Positions 15,364-22,210 of a stretch of DNA of 28,284 nt are shown piece by piece. A program made the position numbers and the translations under genes. The notes under the pieces were generated by a model. The model did no database searches. It saw only the letters and a list, made by a program, of their open reading frames with translations, and had not been told where the DNA came from. This DNA comes from CANKHA01 sp040877285 (lineage in GTDB: Bacteria > Pseudomonadota > Alphaproteobacteria > Rhizobiales > Xanthobacteraceae). Positions within the stretch are counted from its first letter, which is position 1, and every line of letters begins with the position of its first letter. The stretch lies in NCBI GenBank assembly GCA_040877285.1, contig JBBDNZ010000075.1:1-28284 (forward strand), written 5' to 3'.

Positions 15364-15726
15364 TCAGCCTCCGCTGCAATTCATAGAACGCAGTTCCAGC
15401 TCGGCCTCCGCCTTAAGCGCGGCAAGCGCTCCTTGCAGGCTTTTGGCTTCCTCCGACGTCAGCGCGCGCTTTTCACGATAGGCGGAGACAAGAAACTCCT
15501 CCGCGCCGCGCGCGGCTCTGCCGGTCGCCGCGAAGCCGACCGTCGCGCCCACGCCGCTTATGCTGTGAATCTGCTGGTAGGTGTCGGCTACCAGGGTGAC
15601 GGCCGCAGCGTCGCCGCCCGACAACCGCGGCAAAGCCTCCTGGGCGCCATCGATCTTGTGAGCGAGCGTGCAAGCGAAGCGCTGGCGTATCTTCGCCAGC
15701 CGCTCCACGAATGGATCAGGCTGCAT
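15364..15726 (-). CDS. Stand-alone HPt (histidine phosphotransfer) protein
   Basis: This protein of about 120 residues consists of one helical HPt domain. The signature is YQQIHSISGVGATVGF, with the phospho-accepting His near residue 54, followed by an amphipathic helix. It is the first gene of the minus-strand polysaccharide operon and ends two bases before the BcsB-like start. Two start codons are possible. The ATG at 15726 has GGGGAG six bases upstream. The ATG at 15732 directly abuts that sequence and is less likely. It should take phosphate from a hybrid kinase, not present in the window, and pass it to receiver domains such as those of the two regulators in this locus (inference). Confidence 0.82.
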   Translation of the reverse strand: MQPDPFVERLAKIRQRFACTLAHKIDGAQEALPRLSGGDAAAVTLVADTYQQIHSISGVGATVGFAATGRAARGAEEFLVSAYREKRALTSEEAKSLQGALAALKAEAELELRSMNCSGG

Positions 15727-15732
15727 TGACAT

Positions 15733-15753
15733 CTCCCCAATTTTTTATTGGGG
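15733..15753 (-). promoter_or_regulatory. Leader hairpin overlapping the Shine-Dalgarno of the HPt gene
   Basis: In the minus-strand transcript CCCCAAU, a loop of AAAAA, and AUUGGGG form a perfect 7-bp stem (15735-15753). The 3' arm contains four bases of the GGGGAG ribosome binding site for the first gene of the polysaccharide operon. It could limit translation unless opened by temperature, a protein or RNA. The structure is seen; the function is inferred. Confidence 0.45.
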
Positions 15754-15795
15754 GAAGCAATGCGCGAGAAAAGTTAAAGACGCGGGCTCAGTTGC

Positions 15796-15890
15796 CGTAT
15801 CGAGAAATACGTACAGCGATGGTTGCAGTAAATGTGAGCTAAATTATCGTCTTTACTCGAATCATAAGATTGACGATCGCTCAACGATAA
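15796..15890. promoter_or_regulatory. Clustered inverted repeats upstream of the polysaccharide operon
   Basis: Within the 180 bases before the HPt gene are CGTAT-N6-ATACG (15796-15811), TTATCGTC (15844-15851) with inverted partners GACGAT (15872-15877) and ACGATAA (15884-15890). The region is AT-rich and must hold the operon promoter. The boxes are candidate regulator sites. No sigma-factor consensus is clear. Confidence 0.3.
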
Positions 15891-15908
15891 GAGGCAATGC
15901 ATCGCCTC
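15891..15908. terminator. Near-perfect 18-bp palindrome at the amidohydrolase stop
   Basis: GAGGCAATGCATCGCCTC has 5-bp outer arms and an ATGCAT core with one mismatched pair, and it overlaps the amidohydrolase stop codon. It could form a hairpin ending that leftward transcript before the polysaccharide operon, but there is no T-tract, so an operator role is equally possible. Confidence 0.3.
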
Positions 15909-16878
15909 ACTTATTTGCGCCCAGAAGGAGCCCGACATTTCCCGACAGGATTTGCTCGCCGGCCGCGCCAAGCGCCTGCAGATTGTGCACGAAATCGCGC
16001 ACCACGTTGCGCTCGCGGATTTCCTGCGGATAATCGGTGGCGAAGACGATGCGCGAGGCGGGAATTTCCACCAGCGCCGTCTTGATGGCGGAAATCTCGC
16101 CGCAGAAGCCGGCGGTATCGAACGCGATGTTATGGCGCAGGTAATAGTCGAAATCCTTTTCCGCCTTGGCGCCATGACGCGGATCGCCGGCCGTGCCCCA
16201 GAATTCCTTGTCGCGAAAGCCGCGGATGCGCCCGAGCATGGAGGCGATGCCGCCGCCGAGATGCGCCATGTGCACGGTCAGTTTTGGATGCCGGTCGAAC
16301 ACGCCGGAATCGATCAGCCGGATGGTCGCCGTGATCAGGGAAAATTCGCGCCCCACCGCGCGCGCGAGGTCAAACCCGTCGAATTGCTTGGTCTGATTCA
16401 GCTTTAGTGCCGGGTGCACGAATACGAAGATGCCGAGCCGCTCGGCCTCGGCCCAGAACGGCTCAAATTGTGGATTGTCGAGGTAGAGCCCATCGGTCTC
16501 CGACGTAATGACCACACCGGGAAATCCATATTCGTTCACACAGCGCGCCAGCTCCTTGAAAGCGTCCTGGCCGCCGAGCGGATGCACATGCGCTGCGCCG
16601 ATAAAGCGGCCGGGATAGTCGCGTTCCGCCTGCTTAGCCTTATCGTTGACCAGTTTCGAGGTTGCAAGGTCCGTGCACATGCCCGCGGCGCTGGTGAGGA
16701 AAGCCGCATCGATCCCGGATGCGTCCATCATCCGGATATGTTCGTCGAGGTCATAAAGCAGAGCATGAATGGTGTAACTCGGCGCGCCGTTCTCGTCGTA
16801 GCGCAGAATCCGGCGATCTCCCGGGTCTTCCTTGATCAGCTCGCGCGGGGTGAAATGATGCTGGAAGTCGACGATCAT
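15907..16878 (-). CDS. Amidohydrolase family 2 (ACMSD-like) metal-dependent hydrolase/decarboxylase
   Basis: This 323-residue protein has the TIM-barrel fold of amidohydrolase-related proteins, the family of aminocarboxymuconate-semialdehyde decarboxylase and of gamma-resorcylate and related aromatic decarboxylases. Metal-site elements are VDFQHHF at residues 3-9, FVHPA (near 180), VHMAHLGGG (near 230) and the strand-8 aspartate in FATDYP (near 290). The start at 16878 gives the standard N terminus. It is transcribed divergently from the FAH gene at 17014 and sits at the edge of the catabolic island, so a decarboxylase or hydrolase acting on an aromatic or ring-cleavage acid is likely. The precise substrate is unknown. 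Confidence 0.85.
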   Translation of the reverse strand: MIVDFQHHFTPRELIKEDPGDRRILRYDENGAPSYTIHALLYDLDEHIRMMDASGIDAAFLTSAAGMCTDLATSKLVNDKAKQAERDYPGRFIGAAHVHPLGGQDAFKELARCVNEYGFPGVVITSETDGLYLDNPQFEPFWAEAERLGIFVFVHPALKLNQTKQFDGFDLARAVGREFSLITATIRLIDSGVFDRHPKLTVHMAHLGGGIASMLGRIRGFRDKEFWGTAGDPRHGAKAEKDFDYYLRHNIAFDTAGFCGEISAIKTALVEIPASRIVFATDYPQEIRERNVVRDFVHNLQALGAAGEQILSGNVGLLLGANK

Positions 16879-17013
16879 AAAGTTTTCCCGTCAAACGGCT
16901 GTTACGGAAAATCGCAGCTAACCTAATGCCCTTACAGCCTGTTCAAATCAAGGGGCGCAGCCTTGAACCAAATGCGACTTGACGCGGTGCTATCTCGCGT
17001 TACTTTCGCCGCA

Positions 17014-17874
17014 ATGTCTCCTCTGCGCCTCGCCAGCTTCCGCGTAAATGGCCGTGCCAGCTACGGTGCCGTGACCGACAAAGGAATTGTCGATCTCGGC
17101 CGCAAGCTCAGATATCCGACATTGCTCGACGTCATCCGCGAAAAGGCGATCGGCGAGGCGCGCGCCGCCGCCGCCGGTGAAGCGGACCATCAGATACGCG
17201 ACGTGGAAATGCTGCCCCCTATCCTGGGACAGGAAAAAATCATCTGCGTCGGCATCAACTATCCCGAACGTAACGAGGAATACAAAGACGGTCGGCCCAA
17301 GCCTCAATATCCCAATTTATTCGTGCGCTTCCCCAGTTCCTTTGTGGGCCACGAGCAGCCTTTGGTGCGGCCGAAGGTTTCCGAGAAATTCGATTACGAG
17401 GGCGAGGTGGTGCTGGTAATCGGCCGCGAGGGCCGTCATGTGCCGCGTGAACGCGCCCTTGGCATGATCGGCGGCCTGACCTTGGGCAACGAGGGCAGCG
17501 TTCGGGACTGGGTGCGGCACGGCACCTTGAACGTCACGCAGGGCAAGAACTTCGACCGTTCCGGCAGCCTCGGCCCTTGGTTCGTGCCGTCTGAGGACGT
17601 GAACCCCGGCAAAGGACTGCGTCTGACGACGAAGGTCAACGGTGAGTTGCGGCAGGACGATAACACGGCCCACCTGACCTGGGATTTTGCCTGGCTGATT
17701 AATTACATCAGCACCTTCACCACGCTACGCCCGGGCGACATGATCATGACCGGCACCCCCACCGGTGCCGGGGGGCATACCAGCCCGCCGAAATGGCTGA
17801 AGCCCGGCGACGTGATCGAGGTCGAGGTGCCGGAGATCGGCGTCCTGCGAAATTCCGTGGTGGACGAGACCTGA
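17014..17874 (+). CDS. FAH-family enzyme 2, with altered active-site residues
   Basis: This 286-residue FAH-fold protein has the metal-ligand pair E129/E131 (FDYEGEVVLVIG) and the C-terminal LRPGDMIMTGTPTGAG loop. The usual NYxxHAxE motif reads NYPERNEEY, with Arg at the His position (R86), and the usual ND-SARD aspartate is E160 (GNEGSVRDW). This points to a distinct subfamily with a different reaction from a standard acylpyruvate hydrolase. The ATG at 17014 (MSPLRLASF) is chosen because family members begin there. An ATG at 16963 would add 17 atypical residues. It heads the rightward catabolic gene run. A palindromic repeat element separates it from the next gene. Confidence 0.86.
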   Translation: MSPLRLASFRVNGRASYGAVTDKGIVDLGRKLRYPTLLDVIREKAIGEARAAAAGEADHQIRDVEMLPPILGQEKIICVGINYPERNEEYKDGRPKPQYPNLFVRFPSSFVGHEQPLVRPKVSEKFDYEGEVVLVIGREGRHVPRERALGMIGGLTLGNEGSVRDWVRHGTLNVTQGKNFDRSGSLGPWFVPSEDVNPGKGLRLTTKVNGELRQDDNTAHLTWDFAWLINYISTFTTLRPGDMIMTGTPTGAGGHTSPPKWLKPGDVIEVEVPEIGVLRNSVVDET

Positions 17875-17901
17875 GCCAAGCCCCGAGCATTGCGCTGTCT
17901 T

Positions 17902-18015
17902 CTCCCTCTCCCCGTGGGGGAGAGGGTTGGGGTGAGGGGGTTCGCACCCTCGATAATCTGTACGCCCTCACCCGGAACGCTTCGCGATCCGACCTCTCCC
18001 CACGGGCGAGGTGAA
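17902..18015. repeat. Dispersed palindromic (REP-like) repeat element
   Basis: This is an intergenic element of about 114 bases made of nested inverted repeats. A hairpin, CCCTCTCCCC (17904-17913) with GGGGAGAGGG (17917-17926), lies on the left. GGGTGAGGG (17930-17938) pairs with CCCTCACCC (17965-17973), and GGGGAGAGG (17917-17925) can pair with CCTCTCCCC (17993-18001). Elements of this sequence type occur in many copies in intergenic spaces of Hyphomicrobiales genomes (recalled, not searched). It encodes nothing and may terminate or weaken transcription leaving the FAH gene. Confidence 0.75.
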
Positions 18016-18094
18016 GATTCAAAGCCGGGGGTTTCTAGGCGTCCCGCCGCATGCTAGCCCTACAGCCGTCTGGATAATCGGGGGTTGATCTTCA

Positions 18095-19093
18095 ATGGCC
18101 AGTTTGACGCTTAATTTCGCCTGCGCGCTCTATGACCGCATGCAACCGCTCTATACCGGAGAAATAAAGCCCGAGGGCGTGGACCTGAATTTCATCCCCA
18201 TCGAGCTGCCGCGCCCGATCTTCGACCGCATGTCCGGGGGCGAGGAATTCGACGTGGCGGAATATTCCAGCTCCGAATTCGTCCAGCGCTTTGCTGCGAA
18301 AAAATGCCCCTTCGTCGCCATCCCGGTCTTTCCCTCGCGCACCTTCCGCCACAGCTTCATCACCATCAACAAGAAGTCGGGCATCAAGAAGCCGAAGGAT
18401 TTGGAGGGCAAGCGCGTCGGCGTGGCGCTCTACACCATGACCGCCGCCATCTTCATCCGCGGGCTGTTGCAGCACGAATACGGCGTCAATCTCTCGAAAA
18501 TAAAATGGGTGCAGGGCGCGATCAATACCGCGGGCTCGCATGGCGACCCGCATGTGCTGCCGCTGCTGAAGAAAGTGCCGATCGAACAGGTAGGCGGCGA
18601 CAAGTCGCTGGACGACCTTCTGGTGTCGGGTGAGATCGATGCCGTGATGGGAACGAGCGTGCCTCACTCCATCCGCAAGAATCCGAATATCGCGCGTCTT
18701 ATTCCCAACTTCAAAGAGGCGGAGAAGGACTATTACAAGCGCACGAAAATCTTCCCCATCATGCACCTCGTCGCCATCCGCAAGGACGTCTACGAGCAGC
18801 ATCCTTTCGTCGCGACCAGTCTCTACAACGCCTTCGTGCAATCCAAGGATCTGGCGCTGAAGAAGATGAAGAACCTGCGTGCCTTGCGCTACATGCTGCC
18901 GTGGATGACGGCGGAGCTCGACGAAATCCAGGAAGTTTTCGGCAACGATCCCTGGCCCTACGGCATCGAGCCCAACCGGCCGACGCTGGAGGCGCTCGTC
19001 ACCTACATGCACGACCAGGCCATGATCGCCAAGAAGATGAAGGTGGACGATCTCTTCGTGCCCACCTACGGACACACCTCACCTGCTTATTAG
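18095..19093 (+). CDS. 4,5-dihydroxyphthalate decarboxylase-like protein
   Basis: This 332-residue protein matches the family annotated as 4,5-dihydroxyphthalate decarboxylase, which has a periplasmic-binding-protein (NMT1/THI5-like) fold. It starts directly with strand one (LTLNFACALYDRMQPLYTG) and has no signal peptide, so it is cytoplasmic and likely an enzyme rather than a transporter binding protein. Other typical segments are DVAEYSSSEFV, KRVGVALYTMTAA, and VAIRKDVYEQHPF. Decarboxylases of this family remove one carboxyl group from dihydroxylated phthalates. It is followed 19 bases later by the class II aldolase gene, and both probably act in sequence. Related proteins are sometimes annotated as ABC transporter substrate-binding proteins, so the substrate needs biochemical proof. 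Confidence 0.8.
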   Translation: MASLTLNFACALYDRMQPLYTGEIKPEGVDLNFIPIELPRPIFDRMSGGEEFDVAEYSSSEFVQRFAAKKCPFVAIPVFPSRTFRHSFITINKKSGIKKPKDLEGKRVGVALYTMTAAIFIRGLLQHEYGVNLSKIKWVQGAINTAGSHGDPHVLPLLKKVPIEQVGGDKSLDDLLVSGEIDAVMGTSVPHSIRKNPNIARLIPNFKEAEKDYYKRTKIFPIMHLVAIRKDVYEQHPFVATSLYNAFVQSKDLALKKMKNLRALRYMLPWMTAELDEIQEVFGNDPWPYGIEPNRPTLEALVTYMHDQAMIAKKMKVDDLFVPTYGHTSPAY

Positions 19094-19112
19094 TTCGCCG
19101 GGACCAGCAACC

Positions 19113-19895
19113 ATGAGCAAGATCGATACGATCATCAGCGATCTCGTGATCGCCAACCGCATTCTGGCGCAGGAAGACGTGGTGGACGCATACGGCCATG
19201 TCAGCATCCGCCATCCCGACAATCCCAAGCATTTCTTCCTGTCGCGCTCCTTGGCGCCCGAGCTGGTCGAGCGCGAGGATATCGTCGAATTTGGCCTCGA
19301 CGGCGAGCCGGTGCACGACGAAAAGCGTTCGCTCTATCTCGAACGCTTTATTCACGCCGGGATTCTCGAAGCGCGCCCGGATGTGATGGCGGTAGTGCAT
19401 GCGCACGCCGAGGATATTTTGCCCTTCGGCATCACCACATCGACGCCCATGCGGCCGGTCATTCATGCCGGCAGCTTCATCGGCGCCCAGGTGCCGGTGT
19501 GGGATATCGCCGATAATTTCGGCGACGGCACCAACGTGCTCGTTTCCAACATCGCCCAGGCGCACGATCTGGCGAAAACGCTGGGCGGCAACAATGTCGC
19601 CCTGATGCGCGGGCACGGCTTTGCCTCTGCCGCAAAATCGCTCATCGAGGTGGTGCGGATGTCGGTTTATCTCCCGCGCAACGCCCGAGCGCTGCTACGC
19701 GCCAAGCAATTGGGCGGCGAAGTGAAATATCTCTCGCAAGGCGAGATCGACGCCCGCAGCCGCGGCTACAGCCCTTATTCGACGGAAACCTGGCGCACCT
19801 GGGAATACTGGGCCAATAAGGCGGGCTGCGGCCATTTGCTCAGCCGCCCGGACGGCGCGCCCGTGTACCGAGGCCACGACCACAAGCATAAGTAA
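19113..19895 (+). CDS. Class II aldolase/adducin-family lyase or decarboxylase
   Basis: This 260-residue protein has the zinc-dependent class II aldolase fold. The metal ligands appear as VVHAHAE (H96, H98) and RGHGF (H168). YGHVSIRHP replaces the sugar-phosphate-binding loop of fuculose-phosphate aldolase, suggesting a non-sugar substrate. In aromatic pathways, members of this fold decarboxylate hydroxylated aromatic acids or ring-cleavage products, a role that fits the neighbours. It lies 19 bases after the dihydroxyphthalate-decarboxylase-like gene and 30 bases before the next FAH gene, so the three form an operon. No strong ribosome binding site precedes the ATG, consistent with coupling. 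Confidence 0.83.
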   Translation: MSKIDTIISDLVIANRILAQEDVVDAYGHVSIRHPDNPKHFFLSRSLAPELVEREDIVEFGLDGEPVHDEKRSLYLERFIHAGILEARPDVMAVVHAHAEDILPFGITTSTPMRPVIHAGSFIGAQVPVWDIADNFGDGTNVLVSNIAQAHDLAKTLGGNNVALMRGHGFASAAKSLIEVVRMSVYLPRNARALLRAKQLGGEVKYLSQGEIDARSRGYSPYSTETWRTWEYWANKAGCGHLLSRPDGAPVYRGHDHKHK

Positions 19896-19925
19896 CGCGG
19901 AATCCCCGCGCCTGAGGAACAGCCA

Positions 19926-20771
19926 ATGAAACTTGCGAGCTACCTTGCCGGCGGCAAGCCGTCCTTTGGCGTCGTTGTCGATGACGGCGTCGTCACCATG
20001 AACGATCGCCTGGGCGGCCAATACGCGACCCTGCGCGATGCGCTCACCGCCAGCGCGCTCAATGAGATGCGCAAGGCCGCCGAAGGCGCCAAGCCCGACC
20101 AGAAACTTTCCGGCTTGCAATTTCTGCCGGTCATCCCCAATCCCAACAAAATCCTCTGCGTCGGCATCAACTATAAGTCCCACGCTGCGGAATCAGGCCA
20201 CGACGCGCCGGCGCTGCCCAACATCTTCACCCGCTTTACCGACACTTTGGCGGCGCATGACGGCGAGATGATCAAGCCGAAGGCGTCGAACAATTTTGAT
20301 TTCGAAGGCGAGCTGGCCTTGGTCATCGGCCGCGCGGGCCGCTACATCGAACCGAAGGACGCGCTCAGTCACATCGCCGGCTACACCTGCTTCTGCGACG
20401 GCAGCGCGCGCGACTTCACCAAATACTCGCTCGTCGCCTCAAAGAATTTCCCCGCTACCGGCCCCGCTGGTCCCTGGCTGGTGACGACGGACGAAATCCC
20501 GGATCCTACCAAACTCATGCTCAAAACGCGCTTGAACGGCCAGGAAATGCAGAAGTCGGGCACCGACATGCTGATCCACGATATTCCAGCGATCATCGCC
20601 TTTTGCTCGAAGTTCACGCGGCTCTCGCCGGGCGACATCATCGCCACCGGCACACCGGAAGGCATCGGCGGTAAGCGCAATCCGCCGGTCTGGATGAATG
20701 CGGGCGATGTGCTGGAGGTGGAAATCTCCGGCATCGGCACGCTGCGCAACCGCATAGCGGATGAGACATAA
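19926..20771 (+). CDS. FAH-family enzyme 3 (acylpyruvate hydrolase-like)
   Basis: This 281-residue FAH-fold protein has a complete active site: GINYKSHAAES (catalytic-type His), FDFEGELALVIG with ligands E127 and E129, and CFCDGSARDF with ligand D158. The C-terminal LSPGDIIATGTPEGIG loop is standard. It is the best candidate in the window for hydrolysing an acylpyruvate-type ring-cleavage product. GAGGAAC about six bases before the ATG is a good ribosome binding site. It is last in the rightward operon and converges on the bicupin dioxygenase gene, with a bidirectional hairpin between them. That neighbouring dioxygenase would supply a maleyl- or fumaryl-pyruvate-like product for it (inference). 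Confidence 0.88.
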   Translation: MKLASYLAGGKPSFGVVVDDGVVTMNDRLGGQYATLRDALTASALNEMRKAAEGAKPDQKLSGLQFLPVIPNPNKILCVGINYKSHAAESGHDAPALPNIFTRFTDTLAAHDGEMIKPKASNNFDFEGELALVIGRAGRYIEPKDALSHIAGYTCFCDGSARDFTKYSLVASKNFPATGPAGPWLVTTDEIPDPTKLMLKTRLNGQEMQKSGTDMLIHDIPAIIAFCSKFTRLSPGDIIATGTPEGIGGKRNPPVWMNAGDVLEVEISGIGTLRNRIADET

Positions 20772-20795
20772 AAAAGCGCCGCCCGCAGGCGGCGC
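20771..20795. terminator. Terminator between converging FAH and bicupin genes
   Basis: GCGCCGCC (20776-20783), loop CGCA, GGCGGCGC (20788-20795) is a perfect 8-bp stem. Read leftward it is followed by TTTTTT, giving a classic rho-independent terminator for the bicupin operon. Read rightward it lies right after the FAH stop. Confidence 0.8.
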
Positions 20796-20821
20796 CAAAT
20801 GAATTCATCGGCAGGTCGAGT

Positions 20822-22048
20822 TTAGGCGACGATCTGCGCGACCTTGCCGTCCTTCTGTTTGCCTTGCGACCGGTATTGGCCGATGTTGCGCAACAGCGCG
20901 GCATCGGACACCGTATAGAGAACGGCGTCGGTCTTGCCGGTATTGACGTGGCGGCGCCATTGGAAGTTCGGCATCACCAGGATGTCGTTTGGCTCCCAAT
21001 CATAGCGCTTGCCGCCAATTTCCGAATAACCCTTGCCATCCATTACTACGACGAAGGTGCTGCAGGTTTCCCGCTTGAAGCGGGTCTCCTCGCCCGGGCG
21101 CAGTAGTTGCACTTGATAATCTAGTGTCGGATAGACCGATTTTCCGGTGATCGGATTAACGAGCCGTATCTGGATGCCTTCATAAGGATCGCCTGCTTCC
21201 TTGCGCAGCCGCTCCAGGCCGCTGCGAATCTCGGCACCGCGATAGTGAAAGAGCGGAGTCGGATTGTTGCCCCAGCCGCGCTGGTGATCGACAAAGGTCG
21301 GCACCAAGCCGCCGTTGCCGTAGAGGCGGCCGGAATGGCCGTCGCTATAGACCGTCGGCTGGCTCTTTTCGTTGCTACCGGGCTTGCCGGTATATTCCTG
21401 GTCCACCCAGGCGCAATCGAGGAACTCCATCAGCGGCCAATCCAGCATGTCGATCCAGATCACCGGCGACTTTGCGTCGTTGGCGTGATCGTGCCAGGTG
21501 CCGTTCGGTGTGAGGATGATGTCGCCGCGCACAGCCTCGCAGCGCTCGCCCTCCACATTGGTATAGCCGCCCTTCTCCGAAAGGATGGTGCGGCTGGCGT
21601 TCGGGCTGTGGATATGCGCTGGCGCCACGTCGCCGGGGTTATAGATGGAAATGGCGCAGCGGATGGTATTGGTGACCTGGAGCCGGCCTCCGAGGCCGGG
21701 GTTGGTCAGCAGAATGCTTTGCCGGTCGATGAATTCAATGGGCGAGACATCGGCTTGGCTGGCGATTCCGGCGATGCGGTTGAGATAGGGACTGTAATCT
21801 TTCCAGCGCCAGCGGTGCGCCGCGGTCTTAAGCTGATTGGCGGCGACGCGGCCGCTAGCCATCGGGGCAATCCCGGTGTCGCCGCCGGTGTCGGTGAACC
21901 AGGGCAACTGCGCCGGCGCATTCATCTGGGTGCGGACCCAGATATGATGGTTGGCAGCGTCCTTGTTGAGCTGCTCCAGCATTTCGCGCGCCTTGCTAGG
22001 ATGGGGCCCGCGCACTTGTCCTTTTTGAGCCTCGGTCGCAACGGCCAT
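20822..22048 (-). CDS. Gentisate 1,2-dioxygenase-like bicupin ring-cleavage enzyme
   Basis: This 408-residue protein has two cupin domains, the layout of gentisate, salicylate and 1-hydroxy-2-naphthoate dioxygenases. The N-terminal cupin carries the Fe(II) site: PAHIHSPNASR (H145, H147) and TPNGTWHDHAN (H186). The second cupin is around residues 300-385. In gentisate dioxygenases the first motif usually reads HRHxxxALR. Here the Arg between the two His is Ile and the following residues differ, so another ortho- or para-dihydroxylated or monohydroxylated aromatic acid is possible. AGGAG lies six bases before the ATG, an excellent ribosome binding site. It is last in a minus-strand operon with two alpha/beta hydrolases and is expected to be cytosolic. 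Confidence 0.84.
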   Translation of the reverse strand: MAVATEAQKGQVRGPHPSKAREMLEQLNKDAANHHIWVRTQMNAPAQLPWFTDTGGDTGIAPMASGRVAANQLKTAAHRWRWKDYSPYLNRIAGIASQADVSPIEFIDRQSILLTNPGLGGRLQVTNTIRCAISIYNPGDVAPAHIHSPNASRTILSEKGGYTNVEGERCEAVRGDIILTPNGTWHDHANDAKSPVIWIDMLDWPLMEFLDCAWVDQEYTGKPGSNEKSQPTVYSDGHSGRLYGNGGLVPTFVDHQRGWGNNPTPLFHYRGAEIRSGLERLRKEAGDPYEGIQIRLVNPITGKSVYPTLDYQVQLLRPGEETRFKRETCSTFVVVMDGKGYSEIGGKRYDWEPNDILVMPNFQWRRHVNTGKTDAVLYTVSDAALLRNIGQYRSQGKQKDGKVAQIVA

Positions 22049-22210
22049 CTTTATCTCCTCTTACCCAGGGGTAGTCCCGGGTCTTGTCGGGCCCGCCGTA
22101 CTGCCGCCGGCCCCCTTCCAGATATAATAATTTTTCCCCGGAGAGGGTAAAAGCGCCATTCCATTGCCGCAAGGCACCCTGGCGAAAAGCGATGGCTCGG
22201 CCGCCGGCCC

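Noticed and set aside
15362..15379. TTG start for the BcsB-like gene
   Set aside because: It lies upstream of GGAGG and inside the HPt gene; the GTG at 15361 has ideal spacing.
17902..18015. CRISPR array or insertion sequence
   Set aside because: The repeat is a single nested palindrome with no spacers, no transposase and no target-site duplication.
18092..19075. A 327-codon minus-strand open frame
   Set aside because: It is an exact antisense shadow of the dihydroxyphthalate-decarboxylase-like gene with no signal, fold or motif of its own.
21245..22150. A 301-codon plus-strand open frame
   Set aside because: Antisense to the bicupin gene. The bicupin has iron ligands and a strong ribosome binding site; this frame has nothing recognisable.
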